DNA from: Gordius sp. MW1
Lineage: Eukaryota; Nematomorpha; Gordioida; Gordea; Gordiidae
Assembly (NCBI GenBank): GCA_964036665.1
Contig: OZ038530.1
Location: 9,636,501-9,700,500, forward strand
Direction of reading: 5' to 3'
Length of the DNA stretch: 64,000 nt
Made by a program: the position numbers and the translations under genes. The notes beneath the pieces are model-generated. The model saw only the letters and a program-made list of their open reading frames with translations, was not told the DNA's origin and did no database searches. This document shows positions 1 to 12,257 of this stretch, in pieces (within the stretch, counting starts at the first letter, position 1; every line of letters begins with the position of its first letter).

Positions 1-700
1 GTTGCCTCGTGATCCGGTTCCTTTGGTAAACAGGCAATGATTTTTTTTAAAGAAATCGGAAAACGCTCACCGAAATCTAAAATTTCTGCGTCCTTTTTAA
101 TCAGGCAACAACTAGGGATTCTTGTACGATACAACTTTAAATCCTTTGCCGACTCATGGCCTATTTTAGAAGATAGTAAATCTTTGTATTTAACCAATAT
201 GTCTTTATTTTTATATTTCGCTTATTTATGTAAATTTGCTTTGTGAAAATAAACTTTTTAACCATAAAATGAAAAAAATATAAAATTACATGAGAATATT
301 CAACTTCTAATAAATAGCTTACGTTGATTTGATTGATTTATATCAGTTAGTACACCTAAGTTTTAGATTAGAACAAAAATATTTATTAAATTATATGGCC
401 TTTATAATAATTATACCATTAAAATTGATAAAATTAAACACAAAAATTTTGGTGCATTGTAAATAAGTAATTGAACTTACATGTAAAAGAATATATACGA
501 AGCTTTAACCTTAAATTATGCAAACAAAAATCTATAACAAATAGAATAAAAATGTTTTAAAGTCAAATTTAGCGCTTGAAAAGGAATAAATGCTATAGGA
601 TATACAAATTAGAGGTTAAAAAATTAAGCAATTAATGATCGATATTATTAATAAAAAATATATATTTATAAAATTGTCTGACTTTTAAGGACCTTATTCC
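1..700. other. AT-rich intergenic sequence
   Basis: No gene, repeat pair or RNA structure could be supported here. The longest open frame (37-246) has no recognisable motif and lies in low-complexity AT-rich sequence. Confidence 0.5.
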
Positions 701-714
701 ATGACCGTTTATAT

Positions 715-893
715 AATCTCTGGCCCGTTCAAGCCTGTTTATAAAACGTCAGGCCCGTTAAAAAAATCTCAGGCCCGCCCGAGCCCCTTCCATTAATTCT
801 TTAGCCCGTCCGGGCCCGGCCCGTTAAAATTTTTATGATGCAAAGCCCGTCCGTACCCGCCCGCGGGCCGGGCCTGCCCGTGCAGATCTCTAA
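715..893. mobile_element. GC-rich hAT-like element end
   Basis: A sudden GC-rich block of repeated GCCCG words ends at 893. Read on the minus strand it begins TAGAGATCTGCACGGGC, the form typical of non-autonomous hAT termini. The opposite terminus and a target duplication were not found, so it may be truncated. Confidence 0.4.
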
Positions 894-1189
894 TCTAGTC
901 TATGGAGTCTCCTTCAAATTCTCCTGTGTACGCAATTAAGTTTCCGCGATGGCTTTATTTACCAAAATGTATATAGCGTAAATATGCGATTACAACCACA
1001 GTATTAGATGAATTAAAGGTAGCATTTTAAAGATTTGTGAGCTAGGTATCAAGTACTGGGCACGATAGGTAGGATCATAAATGTATGAGCACGTTCCCTA
1101 GTTTATATCGGTATTTATCACGTGGTTTAGGGATTTGGTAGTTCTTCCTCGGCCTCCTTGGGATTTCGCTTTCCCAGAATCCTAGATCG

Positions 1190-2280
1190 ATGTCCTTATC
1201 GGCTGGTGGTCGATCGGGCATGAGCTGTAAAAACAATTGTAGGCGGTCGGGTAACGGGTACTATGTTCGGGATGCTAGGCCGGCTGGGTTGTCATGCTTT
1301 CTGATCCATGATATGTTAAGGTGTAAATTATGCAACAGTTTGAGGCCGTATTTGCCAAACAATGTTCCGATAAGTTCTTCCACGATGGGGAGTTCGACCC
1401 TTCTTTCTTTAACATGTAGGCTGTCGCCAAGCCTGTGATGATTTTTATGAAGCAATAGCCTTCCTTGTACCCTGTAGGTACAAGTCCTACCAATTTCTCG
1501 GTTAAGGTGTGGTCATAACCGGGCCGCATCCATTCAACTTCGGTTGTTGCTGCTGGGAAGGTGACAGAGGTCAACGTTCCATTGTCGCAACAATCTACGT
1601 CGATGCATCGGACTCTTCAGTCAAAACGTGCTCTCCTCGGTATCGTTCGCAACGACAGCAGCTAAACTAGGTTAAACATGGCCCGGTTATTGGCACATTT
1701 CACTCGATGAAACCCTAGCTGCACTTTAGGGTGATATTATAGGGTACGAACAAGGCCACACAGGCATATAGATTTAACAGGTTCGGCCACAGCCTGTTAC
1801 GTCTTTAAAAAGGGGGGATCCAACTCACTGATTGTATCGGAACTTATTGGCACGTTTGTTGGACAGTACAGCCTCAAACATGTACACAATCCCCACTTCA
1901 ATATTAAGTGGACAAGCATCGATACAAATCCAGCCGAAGTTTCGTACCCTGATACCCACTCCCAAACCGAATCGCCGGGTTTATGGACTTCGTTTCGAAG
2001 CAACCACCATCCGAAGAAAACACCTACCTAGGATTCTGGAGAGCGAAATCGCGGAGGAAGCCGAGAAAAAAACAAATTAATCCCAAATCACGTGATAGAA
2101 AGTTATAAAAGCGTGGTGAATATCCTCGGGGTTTATTCGCTTGTTATCGTCTGCAACCAACTTATTATAGCACTCGCCTACCTCGTCCCTGTTCTCACAC
2201 CGCTCCATCTCTTACCTCCTAAATTTCGCTCTCTTATTTTACCTGTGGTTCACCTAAACTATATGTCGAGATTGTAATAT
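1190..2280. mobile_element. Retroelement debris, internally inverted
   Basis: On the minus strand about 1,450-1,275 translates to a segment with ELIGTLFGKYGLKLLHN followed by ISWIRKHDNPAGLASR, resembling the end of a retroelement RNase H domain. On the plus strand 1,840-1,960 gives a diverged version (ELIGTFVGQYSLKHVHNPHF). The two lie head to head around 1,650, so this is an internal inverted duplication. Frameshifts interrupt both. The element class (BEL/Pao-like, DIRS-like or other) cannot be decided from these fragments. Confidence 0.5.
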
Positions 2281-2703
2281 TTTCATGTTTAATGCTAGCT
2301 TTTGGTACATAAAAACCCCCGATAACTGCCTAGCCGGATGCGGCACATATTTGATGACCAACTATGGCCTTAGAGGACCTGATTCCTATCGATGACTAAC
2401 TAAAGACTCTCTATCTAGCGAGAAAATTTAATTAGGCTACGGCTCCAAACAAGACGACATTTGGCCAGAAGAAATGAAGTTCCAAGATGTGGAGGTGACG
2501 CATCAAACAAGGCGCCAGTTTTTTCGGGCAGCTGGCAGGGTAAGAGGTCAGGCGAAAAGCCAAAAGCTTAAGAAGGGCGCCGTCCCCTGCTCAACGTTAG
2601 AAAACGCTTGAACACCGTCAAGGTGGTGTCCGGCCGGACTACCCCTCCCACACAGCGGCGCGAACGATAGCTCTCCCGACTGGCTAAAACGAATATCCGA
2701 TTC

Positions 2704-2960
2704 CAGGCGCGTAGCCAGGATTTTCACGAGGGGGGGATCTGGCAAAATATTTTCCCTTTACAACGCATTTCGTCATAAATTAAATCAAATTAAATTAGTT
2801 GTATATATTATGTTTCTAGATTTTTATAAGGTCTTAAAGTCTTTGATGTAACTAAACTATAATATTTTTTAACCCATTTAATTTAGTTATTAATCAAAAA
2901 ACGGGGGGGGGGGGGGGAATTTGGGAATTCCCCGTATTTCCCCCCTTATTTACGCCATCG
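2704..2960. mobile_element. Non-autonomous hAT element with 8 bp TSD
   Basis: The element starts CAGGCGCGTAGCCAGGATTT and ends TTATTTACGCCATCG, the same termini as the copies at 41,186 and 46,234. It is flanked by perfect 8 bp repeats TCCGATTC (2,696-2,703 and 2,961-2,968). The right arm near 18,260 carries the uninterrupted site, so the insertion postdates separation of the arms. Confidence 0.85.
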
Positions 2961-3030
2961 TCCGATTCGTAAAGGATATGCGGCGTATCTTTTTGCCATC
3001 CATAGAACTTCCGCTCGGGGGGGGAGGGGA

Positions 3031-5995
3031 CCATAGGCTAGATAGACTGCTCATGCCATATGTTGCATATGGTTAATGTGTGTCAAATTTTCCTCCATTT
3101 TGAAGAGCGCGTCTGGTGTATATTAAAGACTAGATAGACTCTCATGCCATACGTTGCATATGGTTAATTGGGTTTTTGGGCAATCGTCCGACACAAAGAT
3201 AACCCAATCAAAATTCTTTCTAAGATAACTTAATCACAATGGGAGGTAAAATTTTAGATTCCGGTACATAAGATAAAGTTGCAAAAGATAAACGAATTGG
3301 GTTCAAAATGCCACAGTCCAAAATGCCACACTGAATATCACGTCACGGAAAATTAAATCTTAAATTGGGAGGGAATTTGATGTGCATCTAAGCCTAACCC
3401 TAACCTAAAACGCTGACCTAAAACACTACCCTGAACCTTAACCCTGTCCCTTAAAGTTTTAGAGTGCAGCAATATTGTTAAATGCATACGCATGCGCATT
3501 ATTAAAATGCGCAGTTATCTGATTGGTCTATTAAATGCATGCGCATTAAAACGGACAAATTTGAAATGGTGAAGGTTTGGTGGCAATTGGTGAAGTTATT
3601 ATTTTGAAACTACATTTTGAATTGAAACGAAAATTTTTAAATGACTGAATTACAAACAAGACTTAAAAACTAAATTTTATATTTACAAAAATGAATAATA
3701 ATTATTCAAAGTTTTGTTGAATAACAATTAAAAATAAGTAATTTTTTTTAGTTTAAACATTATAATATTATATATATTAGAATCTAAGTTTAAATTTGAA
3801 TGTAAAATTTATAATTAATTGATGAACTAAAATAAATTTATAACTGAATGTTAGATAATTGTATGTTAATCACTTCCGCATTAGATATATACCATTTTAT
3901 ACAATATTTTTGCATAATTCATTGTATATAATGATATTCTATAACATTTCCAAACAGAAGGAAATAGTCTTAATATATAACAACAAACATTATCTCTTTA
4001 AATTCTAAGATAACCGAATCAAAATGAGAGGTAAAATTTCAAAATAAATTTGAAGTTTTTTGAATAATTATTAATACTAAGTACTTTTTTTAAGTTTAGA
4101 CATTATAATTTTACTAATTGTATATATTAGAATGTAAACTTTATCTATTAATGAATTGAAATATAGTTATAATTGTATGTTATATTATTGAATGTTAATC
4201 ACTTCCACATTATCTTTTTTTAAGTTTAAAAATTATAACTTGCAATACTTCAAACAATCTGAATAACATTAAGTCTTAATGTATGTTATTAATTTTCAAT
4301 CTTAATATTTTTAAAATCATCATTACCTACTTGCATTACTTCAAAAAACAATTTAATTAAAGTTATTAACAAATTAGGTTCTCTTGAAGATGCACATTTA
4401 TTGCTAGAAGCCCTTCAAGGATTTCAAGACAAATATTAAAGTAAATCCCTTTAGATCTTGAATTTTTGAAAGCAAACACCAAAACCAAATTAAATTTGCT
4501 TCACATCCCTCAGAGGAAGAGAGTTTATTCAATAAATAAATATATAAATAAATAAGACTCACTTATAAGTGATAATAATAGTAGGCTTATATGGCTTTAT
4601 AATGATATTTATAATCCTTTAACTTTATGTTTTTATATTAATGCCTCATCCTACATGTGTTCTCAAAACCTGACTCCTTTTTATATATCTGATTTACAAT
4701 AAAATGTTAATATAATTTAGATTGGTTTGAATTTAACAAATATTTTTTTTGTATGTATGACAGTCATTAGATAGTCTATTTTAACATAGGTGTATTCAGA
4801 AAATTATTATCCTTAAAGAGTAAATCTCAATCATTATAACACTTATCTTATTTTAACATAGTGATTATAACACTTACAAAAATTATTTAATATTACAACT
4901 ATTATCCTAATTAATTCCTATTATGTATATTTATTACAACACCAATATATATTCATCTATTTATAATTTTTGTTAACATCTTTAGCAATTGCCTCTAATG
5001 TATAATCATTTAAACACAAAACTACTATATCCATCTCTTTAATAATATTGCTGTCTTTATATATTTATTCTTATTAGATATAATTATGAGAACACTTACA
5101 AAATTGTTTGAATTATTTGTTTAGTAATATTTATAAATGTTAACACTATAGCAATAAAATCTTATCTACCTATGATCATTAAAATACTTAAAAAATATTA
5201 CAAATACTGTTTATTAATTACAACATTTATATTAATCTCTTCATAAATATCTATTAATATCTTTAATTGCCTCTAATTTATAATCATTTGAACACAAAAC
5301 TACTATATATCCATCTCTTTAATAATATTGCCGTCTTTATATATTTATTCTTATTAGATATAACTAAGAACACTTACAAAATTGTTTGAATTATTTGTTT
5401 AGTAATATTTTTAAATGTCAATATCTATAAAAATAAAATATTATCTAAATATGATTATTAAATTACCTAAAAAATATTATAAACAACTGTTTTTTTATAA
5501 TTACAACTTTTATTATCTTTAATATGAAAATAAATTATAATCATATGTTAACAAATTATATGCATCATTCATGAAAGTGTCGGACGCCTGTACCAGAACC
5601 GGTTAATTGTGTGTCAAATTTTCCTCCATTTTGAAGAGAGCAACTGGTGTAACCGTCTAATTTTGCCCTATAACAGTCAATTTACCTACCTCACTAATTT
5701 ATAAATTAAAGCGAACGTCAATAAATTATTATATACAAAATATTGATGCGCTATATTATTAAACAAATTTTAATCGCAGTTTTTACATTTTTATGTACTG
5801 TGTAATTGATATTTATTTTAAAATGCTGTTTGTGATATCTGCTCAATTTAATATTTTTTATTACCTTTTTAAGTTTATTTAATTTGCGAAAATTACGAAT
5901 TTCTATATGATCACCACTTAACAATGTTCCTTTCAAAATGGTGGAAAAAATGGTACATATTTTGTGCGTTGATGAGCAGTCTATGTAGTCTATGG
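3031..5995. mobile_element. 2.97 kb AT-rich TIR element, non-coding
   Basis: The ends are inverted copies: CCATAGGCTAGATAGACTGC at the left and, on the minus strand, CCATAGACTACATAGACTGC at the right. GGGGA flanks both sides (3,026-3,030 and 5,996-6,000). The right arm near 18,235 lacks the whole block. The interior is AT-rich without convincing ORFs and holds a roughly 280 bp tandem duplication (about 4,985-5,140 and 5,265-5,420). A single-ended match to the same terminus occurs at 20,092. Confidence 0.7.
4985..5425. repeat. Tandem duplication, about 280 bp period
   Basis: The text beginning TTGCCTCTAATGTATAATC at about 4,988 recurs at about 5,268 and stays similar for roughly 150 bases, both copies inside the TIR element. 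Confidence 0.7.
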
Positions 5996-6921
5996 GGGGA
6001 ACCTCATCCCAGAGCCTCGCTCCCCGCATACGATATCCCGCCTAATGCAGGGAATCAAATCAATACAGCTGAAGGGTCCCTCGGCCGGGAGGGGGCTCCT
6101 GCACGATGGGAGCCTTCATGCATATAAAACACTCTTCACTTGGGATGAGCCGTCACTCACACTAAAGTCGACGTACTTTTTAAAAAATTAGCGGCGCGGG
6201 CAATACCATGGCTCTGGTTGGCGTAACTTATAATTTGAAGGGAGTTTTTTCCAAATCGCGTCCTTGGAAAAGGACCACCGGTGGAACTGGTTCGCAAAAT
6301 CTAAATAATTTAACTGTTAATGCTTTTTCTAAGTCACAAATACTGATGATAATATTTAGGCTTGTCATCAAATCCCACATATAGATATTGCATGTTTATA
6401 ATTTTAATTATTTATTTCATTGACATTTTTTGACGCTAATCAACGCCCCCCCCCCTTTCCATTTTTGGGCAATCTTACCTACGCCACCAATATATATAAT
6501 CTTTATAAAATTTTGTTTAATACTATTATTTATCATAAATTTTGAACCCTCCCCCTTGAAGCAATCCCTGCCTATGCCACTGGCCTAATCTCAGGTTTTT
6601 CCCATCACTAGGCACTACTATTAAACCTTTAAAAAGGTTTAGAATAGTATTAAAAATATTATCATATGGAACTTTGGGAGTAATCCCTTTTAATAGATTT
6701 CCTCTAATTTAATTTTAGTTTTAAAATTTGCATTCGCCATGAGAGTAGCCTAAATCTGTTGTTTGGTGGAAACTTTTTCTAGTATTATATAGGTAAATCG
6801 AAAAATCATCTGTGTTCAAGCTATTAGTGTTTAAAAGTACCACAAAATCCTTAATTTTTTGTTTTATCTAACATTACAACGTTTGTTAATTTAATGGCGT
6901 TAAAAGTTGGAGTTTATTTAA

Positions 6922-7541
6922 CCCTCGAGAGCATTCCTGAAAATCCCGAACGCGAGAGCATTCGTGGGGTATATTTGACCCCATTTTTTAACTTCTTATA
7001 ACTTTTAAAGTATTCTTTTCAAACCTTTCAAATTTTAAACATGTGTTTATAAAGGTCTTAAGATTGATGGTATAAATTTTGATATGAATTTAATCAACAT
7101 TACAAAACTTATTAACGATTTTCCAGATCCCCATTTTTATTTTGGTTATTTTAGAGCTTCCCCTTATTTTACCTTTTGACATCATATACCTTAAAATAAA
7201 TCAAAATAAACGTGATTTTTTATTAAAAGAATGTTTAAAATGTATTAAAAACACAAATTGTAAAAGATATCATCAAATGGAAAAAAATACATACATTTTT
7301 TCCAATAGAAAAAACTTACGTGAGAGCATTCGTGGGGTACACAGGATCCCCGTGGCCAAAAAGATGCTATATTTTAAAAGTACTGGGCCAAAAGTTATAA
7401 AATTTTCCTCAAACTTAGTTCTTGGTAAAATAATAGGCTACTGAAAAGGCCAGATCGATTCGCTTTTAAATGCGTTTTATATTTATGTTTATAACTATCG
7501 TGGGGTCCGTGTCCGTGGTTCCCCACGAATGCTCTCGAGGG
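6922..7541. mobile_element. piggyBac-type MITE, 620 bp, TTAA TSD
   Basis: Termini are CCCTCGAGAGCATTC and its exact complement GAATGCTCTCGAGGG, flanked by TTAA at 6,918-6,921 and 7,542-7,545. The motif GAGAGCATTCGTGGGG recurs inside near 6,954 and 7,322 and in inverted form near the right end, giving subterminal repeats. The right arm (about 17,240) has the unfilled site. There is no transposase; its termini differ from the piggyBac at 53,427, so it was mobilised by another family member. Confidence 0.9.
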
Positions 7542-8211
7542 TTAACTTAATTTATATTGAATAAATGTGAATGGAATATTACATAAATATAAAAATTGTT
7601 TAAAGCCAAAAATTTCTATGCGTTTAAAAATGTTAGCGCTAATCAAAAAGGTTTATATTTACGAACAAAAGCGTTTTGCCAAAATTTTTGTATAGCCTTT
7701 ATTATTTTAATCCAAAATTGAGGTTATTCGAAGATTAAAGAAAATCAGTTTTTAAAGAAGGATCGGATTAAAACAAATATACCCTTATAATTTAAATATT
7801 AAATTATTGAAATTATTAACAATTTTGTTGCAAATTTGTTTTAAGAATTGTATCACCCCCCCCCCCCCTCTTGACCATATTTACTAAAAAACATGACTAA
7901 CTACCCCTTTTTTTTAAAAACTAATGTCAACTTATATTGAGGAATAACTTTGTAACCTTCTCTGGTATTGGGGTGGAGTTATAAAAGCTTAAGCGCCAAA
8001 ACGTGTTTTAAGTGTTGGCTTATTAAAATTAACATGAGACCACCTCCGTTTAAAACGTTTATTCATCCACTTCCATTTTATTTTTTCTCGGTGAAATTGA
8101 ATGTTCTCTTTTAATTTTATATCACTGCATCCACAAGCATAGCTTAAAAAAGTTGAAAATCGGCACTCATTTCCAGTGTAGATCTATCTGAAAAACCTAA
8201 ACATTCTAAAT

Positions 8212-8656
8212 ATGAACTCTTCAAACATGGTGCTGAATGAAGATCAACAAAAACTCATAGATAACTTAGTTAGGGAATCCCTTTCACAAATGGGTATGGG
8301 ATCCCAGGCAACAATATCTCCAGGAGCAAAAAGACAAAGGACTGAATCAGACCTGCACTTCAACTTCTCAAACAAAGGGCCAGGGGCCTTAAAGAGGCCT
8401 TGGAAAAAAGGCCTAACATAGCCAAGCACCAACAATACGAAGCGAAATTTTTGCTTGAATTAGTAGACGCATGGGATAGTCAGGATAAGGCAATTGAAGT
8501 CTTATCTGAACGGATCAAGATTTTGGCCATTGCAACTTATTACGGATGGTCTTACGTTACGGGGAAAAATAAACGATACAGCAAAGATTGGGGATTTGGT
8601 GAAATTACGGAACCCATCTTTCTTTCTCGCCGTACAGCTACAAAATATCAATGATT
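8212..8656 (+). pseudogene. Frameshifted copy of the 147-residue retroelement-like ORF
   Basis: The frame opens with MNSSNMVLNEDQQKLIDNLV, nearly identical to the intact minus-strand copy at 16,153-16,596. One base is missing near 8,351 (CAGACCTG against CAGAACCTG in the other copy), so the frame breaks and the remainder continues in the next frame to a stop at about 8,652. The downstream part keeps the Tyr-Gly-Trp motif followed by a basic stretch. It is therefore a dead copy. Function is that of the intact copy, which is unknown. Confidence 0.75.
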
Positions 8657-8768
8657 TAATTTTTGTTAAATGCTATGTAAACAATTTGAATAGAATATGA
8701 CGAAAATAAATCAATAAATAATAAAAAGTTGTTTTTCTTGTAAAATGGTCGATAAGAGAAAGTTTCAT

Positions 8769-9000
8769 GGGAGTACGCCCCCCCCCCTAATTAAAAAAAA
8801 AATTTCAATACAAAAACCCTTAGAAATTAAAAAAATATATGTTTTGCCCCCCCCCCCCTAATTAGCCAGGGGGACAGGAGGTCCGGCTGCCCCCACTGCC
8901 TAATTAGGGGAGTTGCTTTTTTTTGGTCGCCGGAAAATTTTTGGATAGTCAAGACCTTTTTTTTTGCTCTCAGGAAAAAATTTCTGCCCCTCCCTAATTC
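8769..9000. mobile_element. GC-tract MITE with direct flanking repeats
   Basis: The 10 bp sequence AAAGTTTCAT occurs on both sides (8,759-8,768 and 9,001-9,010), and the matching place in the right arm (about 16,040) has one copy and no insert. The interior has long C runs typical of the GGGCGTAGCC repeat family in this window. Confidence 0.65.
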
Positions 9001-9491
9001 AAAGTTTCATAGAAAATGTTTATTTGCGTTTTAAAATAGTAGGCACGTGTAATCAAGTTTGTAATCTATTCTACTAAAAAAAATTTTAAACCAAGTGAAC
9101 AATTTTGAATTATTAACTAAAAAACGTTCATACGTAATTATAACTTTACTAACTTCTCTATTTTAATAAAGGGTAAAATTGTATTTAGTAAAATGGGCTA
9201 GCCAGGATTTGAATTAGAGGGTGGATGCAAAAGTGGTCAATCAATTTAATTGGGGTAAATAAAAGTTTTTTAATCTAATTTTATTATAGAATTTAATGAC
9301 AGAATTTGGACGTAGCCATAATTTAAATTGAAAGGGCAAAGTATGGAATGTTATAAATTTTTTCGACTTTGATTTTTCTATAGAAACATTTATTTAGGGT
9401 CAGGGAACAGAAAATTTTACAAATATAACATAAGGTTTCCAAATAGTTTTGTGGCTAAACATTTTTTAGCAGCGTTTGGGTTTAGATTTTG

Positions 9492-9660
9492 TCAACAAGC
9501 CAAATCGCGTGGCCTACAATTTCCCGTAGTCTCGATAGTGGTTGTTGGTTCGGTTGTTGTCGTTGATTCTATCGTCAATTCGGTAGTTATCGCTGTGAAA
9601 ATTATTGTCGTCATGACCTCTTCGGTCATTTCCGTTATCGTTGAATATTCTGCTTAAGTT
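9492..9660 (-). CDS. Thr/Glu-rich terminal exon, copy 1
   Basis: Unrecognised. On the minus strand a splice-acceptor-like TTAACAG precedes an open frame rich in Thr, Ile and Glu, ending TTGNCRPRDLAC then stop. A second copy at 22,100-22,280 keeps the frame, the Thr/Glu-rich character, the C-terminal motif and the acceptor. A low-complexity Thr-rich segment before a short Cys-containing tail would suit a secreted or surface mucin-like protein, but that is inference. No upstream exon was identified. The 3' flank (9,351-9,440) is also shared with the second copy, so a gene 3' end was duplicated. Confidence 0.45.
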
Positions 9661-9699
9661 CTGTTAACTCCCTAAAATCCCATTAAAGTTATTAATTGC

Positions 9700-10180
9700 T
9701 ATGCAATTTATATTAAGTTAGTTCTAATTTTATGTATATTTGGAATTTATTTGCAACTCTAAAAAGATCAATCTAAATTATATTGATCATAATTGTCTTT
9801 TATAAAACAAAACGAATCCCATCCATAATGTCAATCATCCACAACGCCAATGACTGTAGCAAACTAGACACAAAAACTAAAAACTATAATTTAAATGGCA
9901 AAATTGTAATATATTAAAAAATTACTAAATATAAAGCTATTAATAAAAAAATAAATAACATATGCATATGCATAGGCTTTTAATTTATATTCACTTGCAC
10001 ATAAACTAATGAATAATATAGAGTAGGGTACGTATTATAAATGATAAGCCATATGCTATTATTTTTAAGTAATAGCTCATTATACAGTTAATTTTATTAT
10101 AATGATTATCATATATCTATGTGTACTTATAATAATATTTAATAACAGTAGAATAAGGACTATGTTTTAAATTAATTTTG
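9700..10180. other. AT-rich non-coding sequence
   Basis: No coding or structured feature could be supported. Confidence 0.5.
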
Positions 10181-11640
10181 CATTTTGTATATAAATACAT
10201 TTGCATTACGATTATGGCTTGTTATAGACTAAAATATATTCACATGACAAAATGCATAAGTTAATGATACTTATACATAGTTGGATATTAGCAAATTAAG
10301 TATTTGAAAGTTTGCCATCTGATTAGTGCACATTCTTGAATTTCTTTATATTAACTAAAATATGGATGACATATATAAAATATGGTAAACTTTCTTATAA
10401 TTATTAATTATATATTTTTTGGTGACAAATGATTTAATATTAAATTTTCTTGAGTTACAGAACTCAATATCTGAGGATAATATTAATAGGACATAGACTT
10501 TTATGAAGGATATTTTAAATTAGTGAATACATAATCATTTGCATAATGCTATTAACTAAACACATAATAAGCATAAACAAAACATATAAGTATCTAATAT
10601 TGATAAATAAATTGGTATTAAATTGACATTTAAAATATATAAACATGAAATGAAAAATTGGGATATACATTGCATTGCTATGAAATTTATATATTGAATA
10701 TATGGAATTTAAAATATGTTAAACTTTCCTAAAATTATAATTATTTATTGTTTGATGTTGACAGGTAAATTAGTTTTAAATTTACTAATTTATATAACTT
10801 TAAATCTTTGAGGATAATTTTAAACGGTGGCCCGTCAACTCGCCGAAAACAATCTCGCCGAAAATAATGTCCCCCAGCTAAAAAATGTCCCCAAATTTGT
10901 GATTGGTTGATGGGTTAGGGTTAATAAGCTTGGGGGCCTTTTTTTAGCTGGGGGACATTATTTTTCGGCGAGATTGTTTTCGGCGAGTTGATAGGGCACC
11001 TATTTAAACAACATAGACTTTAATAATGATATTTTAAATTAGATTTTGAATAATCATTAAAATTGCTAACAATAAAATAAATATAATAAAAAAACATATA
11101 AGTTGGGTTTTCCTTATTGTGCAATATTGATAAATGAATTGGTAGCCTTACAATTTAAAAGATATAAACATAAAATTAGAATTTAAGATAGAATTGCATT
11201 GCTATGAAAATTAATTATATTAAAGATATGGATTTTAAATATGATGAACTTTCCTAAAATTGTATTTATTTATTGTTTGATGTTGACAAGAAAATTAGTA
11301 TTAAATTTATTGTTAGACTCTAAATCTCTGAGGATAGTACTTAAATAACATACACTATAATAAAGTTTAAAGATATTGTAAATTAGATTTTCAATAATCA
11401 TATATGTCAAATTGTTATCAATAAAATAAATACAATATAACAAAACATATAAGTTGTTGTTTTCCTTATACTAATATTTAAAAATGCATTGGTATTAAAT
11501 TGACATATGCCTTATAACTCTACATGTATTTGTACAATTATCCTGTTACAGATGCATTAAAAAATATAAACAGCAAATCACTAATAAAGATATACATTGA
11601 ATTAACTATGAGAAAAAAATCAACACTTTGATTTTACATA
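10180..11640. repeat. AT-rich satellite, about 340 bp period
   Basis: Landmarks recur in order: TGAGGATAATATTAAT near 10,473, TGAGGATAATTTTAAAC near 10,809 and TGAGGATAGTACTTAAAT near 11,328. Subtracting the 175 bp MITE in the second unit leaves spacing close to 340 bp. Other shared words are AAACTTTCCTAAAATT and AACATATAAGT. Three to four diverged units are present. Confidence 0.7.
10826..11000. mobile_element. Palindromic MITE, 175 bp
   Basis: It begins GGTGGCCCGTCAACTCGCCG and ends in the near-complement finishing TTGATAGGGCACC. Both halves carry AACAATCTCGCCGAAA and a GTCCCCCAGCT block, so the element can fold into one long hairpin. Flanks ATTTTAAAC and TATTTAAAC suggest an 8-9 bp target duplication. 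A second copy lies at 28,784-28,969. Confidence 0.8.
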
Positions 11641-11934
11641 ATAATTATGTTCTAAATTTAAACAATGATCACAAGGCAATCTTATTATAAAAATCAAACT
11701 ACTTTTTTATATAAGAATAATTGTAAATTTCAACAATCACTTCCATCATGCCTTTAAGTGAGTGATGTTAAATCAATTTGCCAGATTTTGACTACATTCC
11801 AATTAAATTTTGTTTTAAGTGATAGAAGATTAATACACTTAAATGTAAAAAAATGCAGATTAAGCTTGTCAAAATCCAAAAAAAAACAAATATTTGAAAG
11901 AAAAGTGATTATTGTAGTAATACCCTCATACATG

Positions 11935-12248
11935 GACCAATGTTACACGATCCAAATTCTTGTACTGTATAAGCGATCTGACATTCCATTTTCTTATTCG
12001 ATCCAAAAAATAACGAAGCGCCGATTTGTGTTTTTCGCATTGGGAAAAACACAAATCGTAAGAAATAAACAAAATTTCTTACTCACGTTTTCATATTGTG
12101 ATTTCGGTCTCGCAAGGGCAGGTTTTGTTGGGTTAGGGTTAAGTCATTTTAGGTTCAAGATACATAATTACTTTCTTTGGATCGAATAAGAAAATGGAAT
12201 GTCAGATTGCTTATACAGTACAAGAATTTGGATCGTGTAACATTGGCC
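11935..12248. mobile_element. Long-TIR MITE with 9 bp TSD
   Basis: The arms are inverted copies of about 65 bp, beginning CCAATGTTACACGATCC at the left and ending with its complement at the right. A perfect 9 bp repeat TCATACATG flanks it (11,926-11,934 and 12,249-12,257). A 9 bp duplication with long arms suits Mutator-like elements. The centre holds a smaller hairpin built on CGATTTGTGTTTTTC and its complement (about 12,022-12,058). Confidence 0.85.
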
Positions 12249-12257
12249 TCATACATG

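Larger units (their letters stand above)
893..9110 (+). repeat. Left arm of a giant broken inverted repeat
   Basis: This stretch matches 15,950-20,110 in opposite orientation. Matching pairs are about 1,030-1,200 with 19,790-19,990, 1,261-1,600 with 19,380-19,740, 6,003-6,900 with 17,300-18,235 and 8,212-8,656 with 16,153-16,596. The left arm is longer because it holds three insertions absent from the right arm: a hAT derivative (2,704-2,960), a TIR element (3,031-5,995) and a piggyBac-type MITE (6,922-7,541). A further GC-tract MITE lies at 8,769-9,000. The arms are two copies of one retroelement-like family, either inserted in opposite orientations or created by an inverted duplication. Confidence 0.8.

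Noticed and set aside
10900-10925. Telomere-like GGTTAGGGTTA words (also near 3,395, 12,130 and 60,490)
   Set aside because: Only one or two units in each place, always inside or beside MITEs; not a telomeric array.
11758-12189. 143-residue frame
   Set aside because: Most of it lies in the long-TIR MITE at 11,935-12,248 and shows no protein-like features.
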